Positions 37,341-46,292 of a stretch of DNA of 64,000 bases are shown here, in pieces. The position numbers and the translations under genes are program-made. Source of the stretch: Oppiella nova (lineage: Eukaryota; Arthropoda; Arachnida; Sarcoptiformes; Oppiidae). How positions within the stretch are numbered: the first letter of the stretch is position 1; each line of letters starts with the position of its first letter. The stretch lies in the NCBI GenBank assembly GCA_905397405.1, contig CAJPVJ010000009.1:1-64000 (forward strand), given 5' to 3'. The notes under the pieces were generated by a model. That model saw only the letters and a list, made by a program, of their open reading frames with translations, was not told where the DNA came from and searched no databases.

Positions 37341-37418
37341 AGATCGACTTGAAAAAAACCGAATCTGCTTAGACAAAATGTGAACTGATACAATGCACCA
37401 AGACAATATTATTACAAA

Positions 37419-37889
37419 TTAAAATTTGCATTGCTCATTTTTGAGTTTTAGCTCATATGCTTTCTGTTCAGACATCAGTTTTATTTTTACATAATAAGGA
37501 TTTTGACGTTGGAATTCATTTTCAAAAAGTAAATGACAATTTTCAAGCATACCTTCCATTAAAAGTTGCTGAGTTTTTTCTTTACCCATGCTATTTGAAA
37601 ACTGATTAAAATCTTTAGATGTAATTAAACCTTGCAAATCAACATGATCATGGTACATATGAATTTTCTCAATCACTGTGTTTTGGTCGACTTGTACAGG
37701 CAGCACGCGAGAGTCTTCTTCACTTAACGCAGTTAAAACATCATCTAAATTTTGTTGATCTATAATTTTATAATCCTGTCCAATCAAATTCTTTTGAATC
37801 AAATAATCATCTAATTCAGTTGCATAACTACTTTGAGAAATGAGCATGTACATTGACATTGCGAATAAAGGAATTATTTTAAATTTCAT
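37419..37889 (-). CDS. Small secreted protein, unknown function
   Basis: About 156 aa from ATG 37889 (MKFKIIPLFAMSMYMLISQ), a signal peptide cleaved near SYA-TEL. The mature part is polar, with two cysteines (ENCHLLFE and NEQCKF) that could form a disulfide. No family recognised. In-frame starts further upstream (37937) would put residues before the signal peptide and are less likely. No clear ribosome binding site. Confidence 0.65.
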   Translation of the reverse strand: MKFKIIPLFAMSMYMLISQSSYATELDDYLIQKNLIGQDYKIIDQQNLDDVLTALSEEDSRVLPVQVDQNTVIEKIHMYHDHVDLQGLITSKDFNQFSNSMGKEKTQQLLMEGMLENCHLLFENEFQRQNPYYVKIKLMSEQKAYELKLKNEQCKF

Positions 37890-37938
37890 TTGAATTATAC
37901 ACATATTAAAAATATGGATTTTATTATACTGAAACAAA

Positions 37939-37966
37939 AAATAAGCACCAGTGTTGGTGCTTATTT
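37939..37966 (-). terminator. Terminator after argF
   Basis: A 12-bp perfect stem, AAATAAGCACCA at 37939-37950 and TGGTGCTTATTT at 37955-37966, loop GTGT. On the minus strand it follows the argF stop by 18 bp. Confidence 0.8.
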
Positions 37967-37984
37967 ATCTTAAAACAAAACAAA

Positions 37985-38905
37985 TTAGTCTTTGTTTAAA
38001 TTTTCATTGATTAAAAATTCAACCAAGGCTTTTTGTGCATGTAGGCGGTTTTCTGCTTCATCCCAAACCACAGCGTTTTTGTGATCTAGCATATTTTCAG
38101 AAACTTCTTCACCGCGATGTGCAGGTAGACAATGCATAAATAGACAATCTGGATGCGCTAAATCCATTAATTTTTCATTCACTTGATACGCAGCAAACGC
38201 TTTTTCACGAATTTTTTGTTCTTCTTCTTGGCCCATACTTGCCCAAACATCCGTCACGATCAGATCTGCATTGACCGCTGCATCTTCTGCTGATTCAAAA
38301 AGTTCTACGCAATGAGCAAATTCTGAAAGAAATTCAGGTTTTGGTTCATAACCTTTCGGTGACGCGATTTTTAACTTAAAGCCCCACATATGCGCAGCTT
38401 CAATATACGAATTACACATATTGTTGCCATCGCCAATCCAAGCCACAGTTTTGCCATTGATCGAACCACGATGTTCAACAAATGTTTGTACATCCGCAAG
38501 TAGCTGGCAAGGGTGGTGGTCGTCAGTTAATGCATTGATAACCGGGACTGTTGAATATTCAGCAAAACGTTCAACAATATCATGACCAAATGTACGAATC
38601 ATCACGATATCAAGCATGCTCGATATCACACGTGCAGAATCTTCAATTGGCTCACCACGACCCAATTGAGTGTCGCGTGATGAAAGGAAAATTGCACTGC
38701 CTCCAAATTGGCTCATACCAGCTTCGAAAGATACACGAGTACGGGTACTCGACTTTTCAAAAATCATCCCCATGACTTTTCCAACAAAGGGTTGAAATAC
38801 TTCGTTGTTGTGTTGTTTTCGCTTTAACTCTTGAGCACGTTCAATGATACGGTTAAGTTCAGCAGTGGATAAATCACGTAAAGTAAGAAAATGTCGTAGA
38901 GCCAT
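37985..38905 (-). CDS. argF: Ornithine carbamoyltransferase
   Basis: A 306-aa anabolic OTCase that makes citrulline from ornithine and carbamoyl phosphate. The carbamoyl phosphate motif is [12 protein letters not shown] (about 53-64), with HPCQLLAD (about 133) and the ornithine-binding [11 protein letters not shown] (about 267). Length normal. Ends at a strong hairpin. argC is about 19 kb away, so the arginine genes are dispersed, as usual in Acinetobacter. Confidence 0.96.
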   Translation of the reverse strand: MALRHFLTLRDLSTAELNRIIERAQELKRKQHNNEVFQPFVGKVMGMIFEKSSTRTRVSFEAGMSQFGGSAIFLSSRDTQLGRGEPIEDSARVISSMLDIVMIRTFGHDIVERFAEYSTVPVINALTDDHHPCQLLADVQTFVEHRGSINGKTVAWIGDGNNMCNSYIEAAHMWGFKLKIASPKGYEPKPEFLSEFAHCVELFESAEDAAVNADLIVTDVWASMGQEEEQKIREKAFAAYQVNEKLMDLAHPDCLFMHCLPAHRGEEVSENMLDHKNAVVWDEAENRLHAQKALVEFLINENLNKD

Positions 38906-39033
38906 GGTTACTCCACAATAATTGTTTAGTCAAAACCAATAGGGAAATTGACCAACAATTCATTGTTGGTGGTTGATGAAAGTAAAAAGGAGAATCAGCT
39001 AATATACTATATGAATATGAAAACGCAAAAAAA

Positions 39034-39687
39034 TTAGACCTTTTGATGGCCCTCTAAGAAGCGATCTACACAATAACTTACGCAATTGAATATTTCTTGA
39101 TCAGATTCTTTGATTTCAATCCCCATTAAAATTCGCCATTCCAAATTTCTAAGAATTCCAAAATAAAATTGTGCTGAAAATAAAGGATTTGCACAGGTTA
39201 ATATTTGATTTTCTACACAACGTTCCAAGGCACATGCAATAGAGTGTTGTACTTGCTTTGGTCCTTTTTCATGAATATAGACGGCCAATTGTGGGTCTTT
39301 TTGTGAACGTTCTAAGACCAAACGTATAAAAGCAATATTTTCAGGAATGATCATATGCTTATAAAAGTTAATCAAGGTATTGATCAAATATGCTCTGAGC
39401 TCATTCAACGCGGGGTTAAATGGAATGCAGATATCTTTAAAGAATAAATCACGACGATAGTCACAGATCGCTGTAAATAGACCTTCTTTACTACCAAAAT
39501 ATTTGTAAATCGAGGCTTTTGATCCGCCTGCATGATTCACGATGTCATCTAAAGATACCGCATCATAACCGTGCTCTAAAAAAAGATCGTTTGCACTAAT
39601 CAGTAATGCCAAGCGACGTTCATGCCCACGTTTAGTTTGTGGAAAATCACATCCTGTAGCTTCAACTTGTGCTAAATCTTCGTTCAT
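39034..39687 (-). CDS. TetR-family transcriptional regulator
   Basis: A 217-aa TetR protein. The HTH lies at about residues 20-66 (LISANDLFLEHGYDAVSLDD, then HAGGSKASIYKYFGSKEGLF), with an effector domain behind it of the TetR_C AcrR-like type. It is divergent from prpB-prpC, so it probably represses that operon; a perfect inverted repeat between them is a candidate operator. A TetR here is unusual: the prp locus is more often guarded by a GntR or a sigma-54 activator. Confidence 0.85.
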   Translation of the reverse strand: MNEDLAQVEATGCDFPQTKRGHERRLALLISANDLFLEHGYDAVSLDDIVNHAGGSKASIYKYFGSKEGLFTAICDYRRDLFFKDICIPFNPALNELRAYLINTLINFYKHMIIPENIAFIRLVLERSQKDPQLAVYIHEKGPKQVQHSIACALERCVENQILTCANPLFSAQFYFGILRNLEWRILMGIEIKESDQEIFNCVSYCVDRFLEGHQKV

Positions 39688-39794
39688 AAATTACTGAGGA
39701 AAAATGGGTTGTCACTATTATATCAAAGATGTCAATAAATTTCTTAGCAAACGTGCTATTGGAAAAAATGATTAAAAAAAGTGCATAAAAATGA

Positions 39795-39851
39795 AAAAAT
39801 GAATCAAAATTCATTTTTCTTTGACTAAAGTTTTAGAGTAATATATCTAAA
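39795..39851 (+). promoter_or_regulatory. Inverted repeat and promoter region of prpB
   Basis: AAAAATGAAT at 39795-39804 and ATTCATTTTT at 39809-39818 form a perfect 10-bp dyad with a 4-bp centre. A TTGACT at 39821-39826 is a candidate -35. An imperfect dyad TTTAGAGTAATATATCTAAA lies at 39832-39851 and shares its left half with the palindrome at 16739. Either dyad could bind the divergent TetR protein. Confidence 0.45.
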
Positions 39852-39923
39852 TGGTCATATGCGAAATATAAATTATGGCTATACTCAAAACTCAATAAAC
39901 AAGTGACCACTGTGGAAGGGAAT

Positions 39924-40808
39924 ATGACACAACAGACGTCTGCAGGCTTAAGATTTAGACAAGCTCTAGAAGTGGAAAAACCATTACAAATCATTGGTAC
40001 AGTCAACGCTTATGCAGCGATGATGGCGAAACAGGTGGGTTATAAAGCCATCTATCTTTCAGGTGCTGGTGTGGCAAACTATTCTTATGGTTTACCTGAT
40101 TTAGGGATGACCAGCTTAGACAACGTATTGGAAGATGTTCGTCGTATTACAGAACGTGTAGATACACCATTACTTGTTGATATCGATACAGGTTGGGGTG
40201 GTGCATTTAATATTGCACGGACAATTAAACAAATGATTAGTGCGGGTGCGGCAGCTGTCCATATTGAGGATCAAGTTGCACAAAAGCGTTGTGGTCATCG
40301 TCCAAATAAAGAAATTGTTTCTCAACAAGAAATGGTTGATCGCATTAAAGCAGCAGTTGATGCAAAAACAGATTCAAACTTTGTTGTGATGGCACGTACA
40401 GATGCATTGCAAAAAGAAGGTTTGCAAGCCGTGATTGATCGTGCTTGTGCATGTGTCGAGGCAGGTGCAGATGCGATCTTTGCTGAAGCAATGACCGACA
40501 TTACCATGTATAAAACAGTCTGTGATGCAGTAGGTGTTCCTGTTCTTGCAAATATTACAGAGTTTGGTGATACACCTTATTACACCACCCAAGAGTTAGC
40601 TGAACAGGGCATCAGCATGGTGCTATATCCATTGTCTGCAACACGTGCAATGCAAAAAGCAGCCCTCGAAGTTTTTCGTTCAATTCGTGAAAATGGTACA
40701 CAAGTTAATGTACTGGATAGCATGCAACAACGAAAAGAACTTTACGAATTCCTTGATTATCACACTTTCGAAAATACCCTAGACAAACTGTTCACCCAGG
40801 AGAAATAA
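39924..40808 (+). CDS. prpB: 2-Methylisocitrate lyase
   Basis: A 294-aa enzyme that cleaves 2-methylisocitrate to pyruvate and succinate, the last step of propionate breakdown by the 2-methylcitrate cycle. The catalytic cysteine is in KRCGH (about residue 122), and DIDTGWGG (about 85) binds Mg2+. I chose ATG 39924 ([11 protein letters not shown]) after GGAAGGGA; the upstream GTG adds seven unneeded residues. Four bases separate it from prpC. Confidence 0.94.
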   Translation: MTQQTSAGLRFRQALEVEKPLQIIGTVNAYAAMMAKQVGYKAIYLSGAGVANYSYGLPDLGMTSLDNVLEDVRRITERVDTPLLVDIDTGWGGAFNIARTIKQMISAGAAAVHIEDQVAQKRCGHRPNKEIVSQQEMVDRIKAAVDAKTDSNFVVMARTDALQKEGLQAVIDRACACVEAGADAIFAEAMTDITMYKTVCDAVGVPVLANITEFGDTPYYTTQELAEQGISMVLYPLSATRAMQKAALEVFRSIRENGTQVNVLDSMQQRKELYEFLDYHTFENTLDKLFTQEK

Positions 40809-40812
40809 TAAA

Positions 40813-41949
40813 ATGGCTGAAGGAAAAGTACTTACAGGCGCTGGATTGCGCGGTCAAGTTGCAGGTAAAACAGCACTTTCTACAGTAGGTAAGAGTGGCG
40901 CAGGCTTAACTTATCGTGGTTATGATGTGCAAGACCTTGCAGAAAATTGCCAATTTGAAGAAGTCGCTTATCTTATTTTCTTTGGTGAATTGCCTACAGC
41001 AGAACAGTTGGCGACATATAAAGCCAAATTAAAATCACTTCGCCAGTTACCGCAAGCTTTAAAAGAAGTGTTGGAACGTATTCCTGCTGATTCACATCCA
41101 ATGGACGTGATGCGTACAGGGGTTTCAATGTTAGGAAATCTGGAAACTGAAAAATCATTTGATCAACAGCAAGATGTGGCAGATCGTATTCTTGCAACTT
41201 TGCCAGCGATCATTTGTTATTGGTACCGTTTTAGTCATGATGGTGTACGTATTGAAGAAAATACCGATGACGATTCAATCGGTGCACAATTCTTGCATTT
41301 ACTACGTGGCGAAAAGCCAAATGAATTACATGAACAAGTGATGAATGTTTCATTAATTCTTTATGCTGAGCATGAGTTTAACGCGTCAACATTTACTGCA
41401 CGTGTCTGTGCTTCAACATTATCTGATATGCACTCGTGTATTACTGGTGCAATTGGTTCACTGCGTGGACCATTGCATGGCGGCGCAAATGAAGCTGCGA
41501 TGGAAATGATTGAAAATTGGACGTCACCAGAACAAGCTGAACGTGAAATGCTGGGTAAACTTGAACGTAAAGAAAAGATCATGGGCTTTGGTCATGCGAT
41601 CTATAAAGACAATGATCCACGTAATGGCATCATCAAAATTTGGGCTGAGCGTTTAGCAAAAGATGTTGGTGATACAGTGCTTTACCCAGTATCAGTACGT
41701 TGTGAAGAAGTGATGTGGCGTGAGAAGAAGTTGTTCTGTAATGCGGATTTCTTCCATGCATCTGCATATCATTTCATGGATATTGCAACAAAATTATTCA
41801 CACCAATCTTTGTGATGTCTCGTGTTACAGGATGGGCCGCGCATGTAATGGAACAACGTGCTGACAATCGTATTATTCGTCCAAGCGCGGATTATACTGG
41901 TCCAGAACTCCGCAAAGTTGTACCAATCACTGAGCGCTCTGCGGCGTAA
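40813..41949 (+). CDS. prpC: 2-Methylcitrate synthase
   Basis: A 378-aa short-type citrate synthase that joins propionyl-CoA and oxaloacetate. Catalytic residues lie in GPLHGGANE (His, about 220), GFGHAIYKDNDPRN (His, about 258) and the C-terminal Asp region (CNADFFHASAY). The length and its place behind prpB mark it as PrpC and not GltA. AGGAG precedes the ATG. A terminator follows at once, so acnD and prpF are not in this operon. Confidence 0.94.
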   Translation: MAEGKVLTGAGLRGQVAGKTALSTVGKSGAGLTYRGYDVQDLAENCQFEEVAYLIFFGELPTAEQLATYKAKLKSLRQLPQALKEVLERIPADSHPMDVMRTGVSMLGNLETEKSFDQQQDVADRILATLPAIICYWYRFSHDGVRIEENTDDDSIGAQFLHLLRGEKPNELHEQVMNVSLILYAEHEFNASTFTARVCASTLSDMHSCITGAIGSLRGPLHGGANEAAMEMIENWTSPEQAEREMLGKLERKEKIMGFGHAIYKDNDPRNGIIKIWAERLAKDVGDTVLYPVSVRCEEVMWREKKLFCNADFFHASAYHFMDIATKLFTPIFVMSRVTGWAAHVMEQRADNRIIRPSADYTGPELRKVVPITERSAA

Positions 41950-41979
41950 TGAATTGATCAAGATTGATAAAAGCAGTAA

Positions 41980-42007
41980 AAATAAAGCCTCCTAAGAGGC
42001 TTTATTT
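41980..42007. terminator. Bidirectional terminator after prpC
   Basis: A 12-bp perfect stem, AAATAAAGCCTC at 41980-41991 and GAGGCTTTATTT at 41996-42007, loop CTAA. It serves both prpC and the convergent secreted-protein gene. Confidence 0.85.
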
Positions 42008-42593
42008 ATTTAGGAAGCTGACCTGTAGGAAATAAAACAACAGCTTCTTCACGGCTATATCCTTCATCAAAAGGTAAGCTGAGTGATTCAAAAGTAATCA
42101 GCGCCCCTTTGTTTTTTGGCAGTTTAAAAGCCTGTTTAAGTTTAATTTCTGGACTGTAACTGGTTAAATTCTGTTGAAGACTTTGATATTGCGGATTGGA
42201 TATTGTAAATATCGAGCTATAAATTGTTTTAAATGGGGTAGAGCTTTGAGTATCAGAAGGTCTTTGTTCGAGTAGATTAACGTTAAAGTCTTGAAGCACG
42301 ATCTTTTTAAGCGGTTTAAGCTGAGTCTTTATGCTTGAAAGTTTTTGCTGAAAGCTTTGTTGATCTGTAATACCTGTAAAATTTTCATCATATTTGAGCA
42401 GATCATAGCGTTTTTCACTCAGTGAATAGCGATAAACTCTTGGAATGTCATAGCTTGCTGAATTTTCAAGAATTAAAACCGCTTTTTTATCTGAATCATA
42501 GCCGAGGACTTCAAGTGAAATATTGCTATAACTTTTTGCAAAAGCGAGAGCGCTAAAACTGAATAGGAGCGTTGATGTGATTATTTTTAACAC
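42006..42593 (-). CDS. Secreted protein, paralogue of the next gene
   Basis: A 195-aa protein with a signal peptide (MLKIITSTLLFSFSALAFA, cut near AKS). It begins with GTG 42593 after GAGGAT. The mature protein shares EVLGYDSDKKAVLIL at its start and DEGYSREEAVVLFP near its end with the gene at 42606-43229, so the two are tandem paralogues 12 bp apart in one operon. Function unknown; the position of the shared blocks suggests one compact beta-rich domain. Confidence 0.75.
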   Translation of the reverse strand: MLKIITSTLLFSFSALAFAKSYSNISLEVLGYDSDKKAVLILENSASYDIPRVYRYSLSEKRYDLLKYDENFTGITDQQSFQQKLSSIKTQLKPLKKIVLQDFNVNLLEQRPSDTQSSTPFKTIYSSIFTISNPQYQSLQQNLTSYSPEIKLKQAFKLPKNKGALITFESLSLPFDEGYSREEAVVLFPTGQLPK

Positions 42594-42605
42594 GATTTAT
42601 CCTCA

Positions 42606-43229
42606 TTATTGTATTGGTAAGAGCAAAACAGCATCTTCAACATCATAGCCTGTTTCTTCTGGAATGCCGAAATATTTAACCACAATCAGCAGCTTATTCT
42701 GATTTGGCACGACATAGTTCTGAGTGATTTTTATTGTTTTAGCATACTGTATAGCTTGTTGGTTTTTGCTTTTTAAAGAAGCTGTTGTAACTTTGTATAT
42801 GGTTTTATATTGAGGAATCTTTTGGGATTGATCATGCCAAGCAGGGACGTAATGAGTTTGACTTTGCACCACTTGAATTTTTGCTGTATTGGCATTTCCT
42901 ATAAGTAACGGTGTTAAACGCTTTTTAATTTTATTTAGGTCTTTTTCAAACTGGATAGCATCTTGATCATAGTCAATTTGATGCGTTTTGGGATTAATAT
43001 ATAACGATTGTACTTCAATCAACTTGTCAGGTGTTTTACTGTTGAGCTGATAATAGTATAACTGTGGCAAGCGCCCACGCTCATCTTCATAGTGTCGTAA
43101 CAGATAAAGTTTTTGTTGTTTTGCTTCATAACCCAATACTTCTATTGTTTGTCCACCACCGACAGTTGCATAACAATGTAATGACGTTGTAAGGATAATG
43201 GTGGTGGTTATGTGTTTTAGAAATTTCAT
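42606..43229 (-). CDS. Secreted protein, paralogue of the preceding gene
   Basis: About 207 aa with a signal peptide (MKFLKHITTTIILTTSLHC, cut near YAT). Shares EVLGYEAKQQKLYLL and EETGYDVEDAVLLLP with its neighbour. I chose ATG 43229; a TTG at 43235 is in frame. It is the first gene of the two-gene unit. No known domain. Confidence 0.75.
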   Translation of the reverse strand: MKFLKHITTTIILTTSLHCYATVGGGQTIEVLGYEAKQQKLYLLRHYEDERGRLPQLYYYQLNSKTPDKLIEVQSLYINPKTHQIDYDQDAIQFEKDLNKIKKRLTPLLIGNANTAKIQVVQSQTHYVPAWHDQSQKIPQYKTIYKVTTASLKSKNQQAIQYAKTIKITQNYVVPNQNKLLIVVKYFGIPEETGYDVEDAVLLLPIQ

Positions 43230-43387
43230 CCGCAAATATTCTTGATGTGTTTTAAGCTATCTTGCTTAAATATTGTTTAGATTAAAATGGCGTTTGAGTA
43301 AAAATAAACTCCAATATAAATTTAAATAAAAAACAGAAGAATAAAAATTCACAAGATTAGGTTTCTTTATAAATGCTAGATATAAAA

Positions 43388-43410
43388 AAGGAGATCATAT
43401 TGATCTCCTT
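43388..43410 (-). terminator. Terminator after the glutamate-synthase-like gene
   Basis: A 10-bp perfect stem, AAGGAGATCA at 43388-43397 and TGATCTCCTT at 43401-43410. On the minus strand the stem is followed by six T. Confidence 0.85.
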
Positions 43411-43433
43411 AATGAAATTTCGCTTGCAAATAA

Positions 43434-45104
43434 TTAAAAATGTTCAGCAGCTGCTAAGTTCCACATTCTAAAATAGAAGTTTTCTTCATCTTTATTTTCA
43501 CAACTGAGCAATTCACCGTCTTTCATCCAAAAGTGCAATTGAGCATAGTTTTTGATTTCACGGTCATTGATTCGTTGTGCCAAATGATGTGCTTTAATCT
43601 CAGCAGGATGTTGTAAACCAGCTGCGGCAATCATTTCCGCAAGCGCTTTTAAGGTGTTTTTTTGGAAACTAAACACACGGTCTGCTTTAGATGGCACATC
43701 AAGTGCTTTTTGACGTTCTTTGTTCTGCGTTGCAACGCCAACAGGACATTGGTTGGTATGACAACTTTGTGCTTGGATGCAACCCACCGCAAACATAAAG
43801 CCACGTGCAGAATTGACCCAGTCAGCACCCATAGCCATAGTACTGGCGATATCAAAGGCACTGATAATTTTACCACTTGCGCCAATCTTGATTTGAGAAC
43901 GTAAACCTGCGCCAATTAAGGTATTGTTTACAAAAAGCAGGCCTTCACGTAAAGGTGTACCCATATGATCAATCAGTTCAATAGGGGCAGCACCTGTACC
44001 GCCCTCTGAACCATCAACCACGATAAAATCTGGAGTGATTTTGGTCAGTAGCATGGCTTTTACAATGCTCATAAATTGCCAAGGTTGTCCGATACACAAT
44101 TTAAAACCAACCGGTTTGCCGTTGGATAGCTCACGTAATTGCTGAATAAAATGCATCATTTCAATAGGAGTGCTAAAAGCAGAATGTGTCGCTGGGGAAA
44201 TACAATCCACGTCCATAGAAACACCGCGTATTTCGGCAATTTCTTTGGTGATTTTATCTTTGGGAAGAATACCGCCGTGCCCTGGTTTTGCCCCTTGGGA
44301 TAGTTTGATTTCGATCATTTTAATTTGAGGCAAAGCTGCTTGTTGCTTAAATTTTTCAGGATCAAACTTACCATCTAAAGTACGGCAACCAAAATAGCCA
44401 CTGGCAATTTCCCAAACAATATCACCACCCGGTTCAAGGTGATAAGGACTTAAGCTCCCTTCACCTGTGTCATGATAAAAGTTGCCTTTTTTTGCACCAG
44501 TATTTAAAGCAAGAATGGCATTTGCACTCAAACTACCAAAACTCATTGCTGAGATATTCATGATCGAAGCACTATAAGGTTGTGAGCATTGATCATTGCC
44601 AATACTAATTCTAAATGTATTAAAATCAGCAGGTGTTTTGGGTGTCATCGAATGGGTTAAAAAACGATAGTCATCTTGATAGACATCAATAATTGAACCA
44701 AAAGGCTTATCTGCATTTTCATTTTTAGCACGTTGGTAAACTAAGCTTCTTTGTGCACGTGAAAAAGGTAAGGCATCATCATCAGATTCAATGAAATATT
44801 GACGAATTTCAGGACGTATATCTTCAAAGAAAAATCGAAAATGTCCCATTAAAGGGTAATTTCTTAAAATAGAATGCTGTGTTTGGATGATATCAGCAAA
44901 GCCAATTGCGGCCAGTATGGATGAAATAATCCAAGCTAAATTCAGTACAGTATCTGAAAAAAAGTAATAAATATAATGACCTTCGTTAAAGAAAATAATC
45001 CAAGTCAAATATAAAGATACAAATATACAAAGGAACCAAACGGAATAACGGGAGAAAAAAGTATTGAGAAGTTGATGTCGAATTGCTTGAGCAGGACTTG
45101 CCAT
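43434..45104 (-). CDS. Membrane-anchored FMN-binding glutamate-synthase-like protein
   Basis: A 556-aa protein: two membrane segments at the N-terminus (about 20-75), then a GltB-type FMN TIM barrel (about 120-530). Signatures: MNISAMSFGSLSANAI, KPGHGGILPKDKIT, and VDGSEGGTGAAP, followed by HTNQCPVGVATQ with cysteines that in GltB bind the 3Fe-4S cluster. It lacks the amidotransferase domain, so it cannot be a full GOGAT. Such stand-alone proteins are common in gammaproteobacteria and their reaction is unproven. Single-gene unit. Confidence 0.88.
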   Translation of the reverse strand: MASPAQAIRHQLLNTFFSRYSVWFLCIFVSLYLTWIIFFNEGHYIYYFFSDTVLNLAWIISSILAAIGFADIIQTQHSILRNYPLMGHFRFFFEDIRPEIRQYFIESDDDALPFSRAQRSLVYQRAKNENADKPFGSIIDVYQDDYRFLTHSMTPKTPADFNTFRISIGNDQCSQPYSASIMNISAMSFGSLSANAILALNTGAKKGNFYHDTGEGSLSPYHLEPGGDIVWEIASGYFGCRTLDGKFDPEKFKQQAALPQIKMIEIKLSQGAKPGHGGILPKDKITKEIAEIRGVSMDVDCISPATHSAFSTPIEMMHFIQQLRELSNGKPVGFKLCIGQPWQFMSIVKAMLLTKITPDFIVVDGSEGGTGAAPIELIDHMGTPLREGLLFVNNTLIGAGLRSQIKIGASGKIISAFDIASTMAMGADWVNSARGFMFAVGCIQAQSCHTNQCPVGVATQNKERQKALDVPSKADRVFSFQKNTLKALAEMIAAAGLQHPAEIKAHHLAQRINDREIKNYAQLHFWMKDGELLSCENKDEENFYFRMWNLAAAEHF

Positions 45105-45290
45105 GAAGTAAATATCTCATTCTTTATATAGCGCTAAATTGCCCAAATTGATGAAAAAGCTCAAGTAATGATTTGTTAGACTTGAGAATGGTTCTAGATT
45201 AATAATTGAATGATTTATTTTCTAAACAATTTGAGTTAATTTAACTGAAATATTTATTCAATATGCGATGAAAACAAAAAGGAATCGAAA

Positions 45291-45506
45291 ATGTTTGAAG
45301 AGTTTCTGACAAAATTGTTAAACCCAAGTATCAGTTTTTTAGCCATTTATGTTTCTGTAATCGTTGTTATTGCTTATATCGGGCTGTTCTTCCAGTTTTT
45401 TAAAATTAAAAATCTAAAGCAGGAAAATGAGACATTAAAGCATCAGTTAAGTTCTCAAGCTCACTCAAATATCAGTTTGAGCAAGGATGAGGGAATTATT
45501 TCTTAA
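45291..45506 (+). CDS. Small single-pass membrane protein, unknown function
   Basis: A 71-aa protein with one membrane segment (FLAIYVSVIVVIAYIGLFF, about 17-35) and a charged coiled-coil-like tail (IKNLKQENETLKHQLSS). Good GGAATCG-type upstream sequence. Its last 20 codons and the following terminator are duplicated 698 bp downstream. Confidence 0.7.
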   Translation: MFEEFLTKLLNPSISFLAIYVSVIVVIAYIGLFFQFFKIKNLKQENETLKHQLSSQAHSNISLSKDEGIIS

Positions 45507-45561
45507 AATTATGCTGAAAATAAATTGATAGAAATAAAGCCTGAATTTTCAGGCTTTATTT
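45446..45561 (+). repeat. 116-bp direct repeat, copy 1
   Basis: Covers the 3' end of the 71-aa gene, its stop and its terminator. It matches 46144-46259 over all 116 bases with 8 differences and no gaps by my hand alignment (about 93% identity). Confidence 0.9.
45532..45561 (+). terminator. Terminator after the 71-aa gene
   Basis: A perfect 14-bp stem, AAATAAAGCCTGAA at 45532-45545 and TTCAGGCTTTATTT at 45548-45561, with a TT loop. The same structure recurs at 46230-46259. Confidence 0.85.
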
Positions 45562-45605
45562 GATAAGTTTTAATTATTTAGCTTTGAAATTTTGACAGTA
45601 ATTAT

Positions 45606-46061
45606 ATGATCGACCTTACTTCTGATGTAGAACAGGAATTATTAACAGCAATGGACAACTATAAAGCCATTGCTGAAGTGCTTATTGATAAATTAATTAC
45701 AGAAACAGACCAACCTGAAAAAGAAAAAATTAATGCAGGACACTATTACGAAATACAAGATGCTGATTTTTTAAATGGACAAAAAACGCTATCGGAAGAT
45801 TGGTCTTTTTTTGTGCATGGAGAGCATTGTATGTTTGAGAATTTAATAACAGGGCAAATTCTTGAAGTTTCGCTTGGAAACAAAGAAAGTATTGGTAATC
45901 TTGACCCATATTTCTTTTATAATTTTCTCAAGACAACAGTTGAATTCAATCACTTAACAAAATACTTCGTTAATCCCTTTAGTAGTACTTTAGACTTTTT
46001 TGAAAAACTTGAACGACAAAAAATATTGACAATAGATTTCGGAGTTTATCGAAAACTATGA
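45606..46061 (+). CDS. DUF6896-like orphan protein
   Basis: A 151-aa acidic protein. The central WSFFVHGEHCMFENLITGQI and the LDPYFFYNFLKTT segment resemble DUF6896 proteins (an HG-x2-C then TG pattern and a DP-F-F helix), a family that includes immunity-like proteins near polymorphic toxins. The assignment is from memory and tentative. No toxin gene is adjacent. It lies between the two copies of a 116-bp repeat, which marks it as a recent insertion or rearrangement product. Confidence 0.6.
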   Translation: MIDLTSDVEQELLTAMDNYKAIAEVLIDKLITETDQPEKEKINAGHYYEIQDADFLNGQKTLSEDWSFFVHGEHCMFENLITGQILEVSLGNKESIGNLDPYFFYNFLKTTVEFNHLTKYFVNPFSSTLDFFEKLERQKILTIDFGVYRKL

Positions 46062-46120
46062 GAAAAAATAGTCTGATAAAAGGACAATAAAGTCACAGCA
46101 AAGTCTTTATCTCTAGTGGG

Positions 46121-46204
46121 ATGAAGTGTTTAATTTTACTTTGGTTAAGTCCTCAAGCTCACTCAAATATCAGCTTAAGCAAGGATGAGCGAGTTATTTC
46201 TTAG
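46121..46204 (+). other. Residual 27-codon open frame at repeat copy 2
   Basis: ATG 46121 opens a 27-aa frame (MKCLILLWLSPQAHSNIS...) that runs into the duplicated tail of the 71-aa gene in the same reading frame and stops at TAG 46202-46204. The first eight codons are unrelated to the parent gene. Probably a remnant and not a working gene, but it is open and hydrophobic at its start. Confidence 0.35.
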
Positions 46205-46259
46205 AGTTATGCTGAAAGTAAATTGATAGAAATAAAGCCTGAATTTTCAGGCTTTATTT
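46144..46259 (+). repeat. 116-bp direct repeat, copy 2
   Basis: Second copy of 45446-45561, with its own intact terminator at 46230-46259. Five of the 8 differences fall in the coding part, and the frame to its stop codon is kept, which suggests descent from a second, related gene. Confidence 0.9.
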
Positions 46260-46292
46260 AAGCGTTACATTGTTAGAGTTAAATTGCGAATT

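Noticed and set aside
40813-41949. Citrate synthase GltA of the TCA cycle
   Set aside because: Length and immediate linkage to prpB identify 2-methylcitrate synthase; the main citrate synthase is longer and lies elsewhere.
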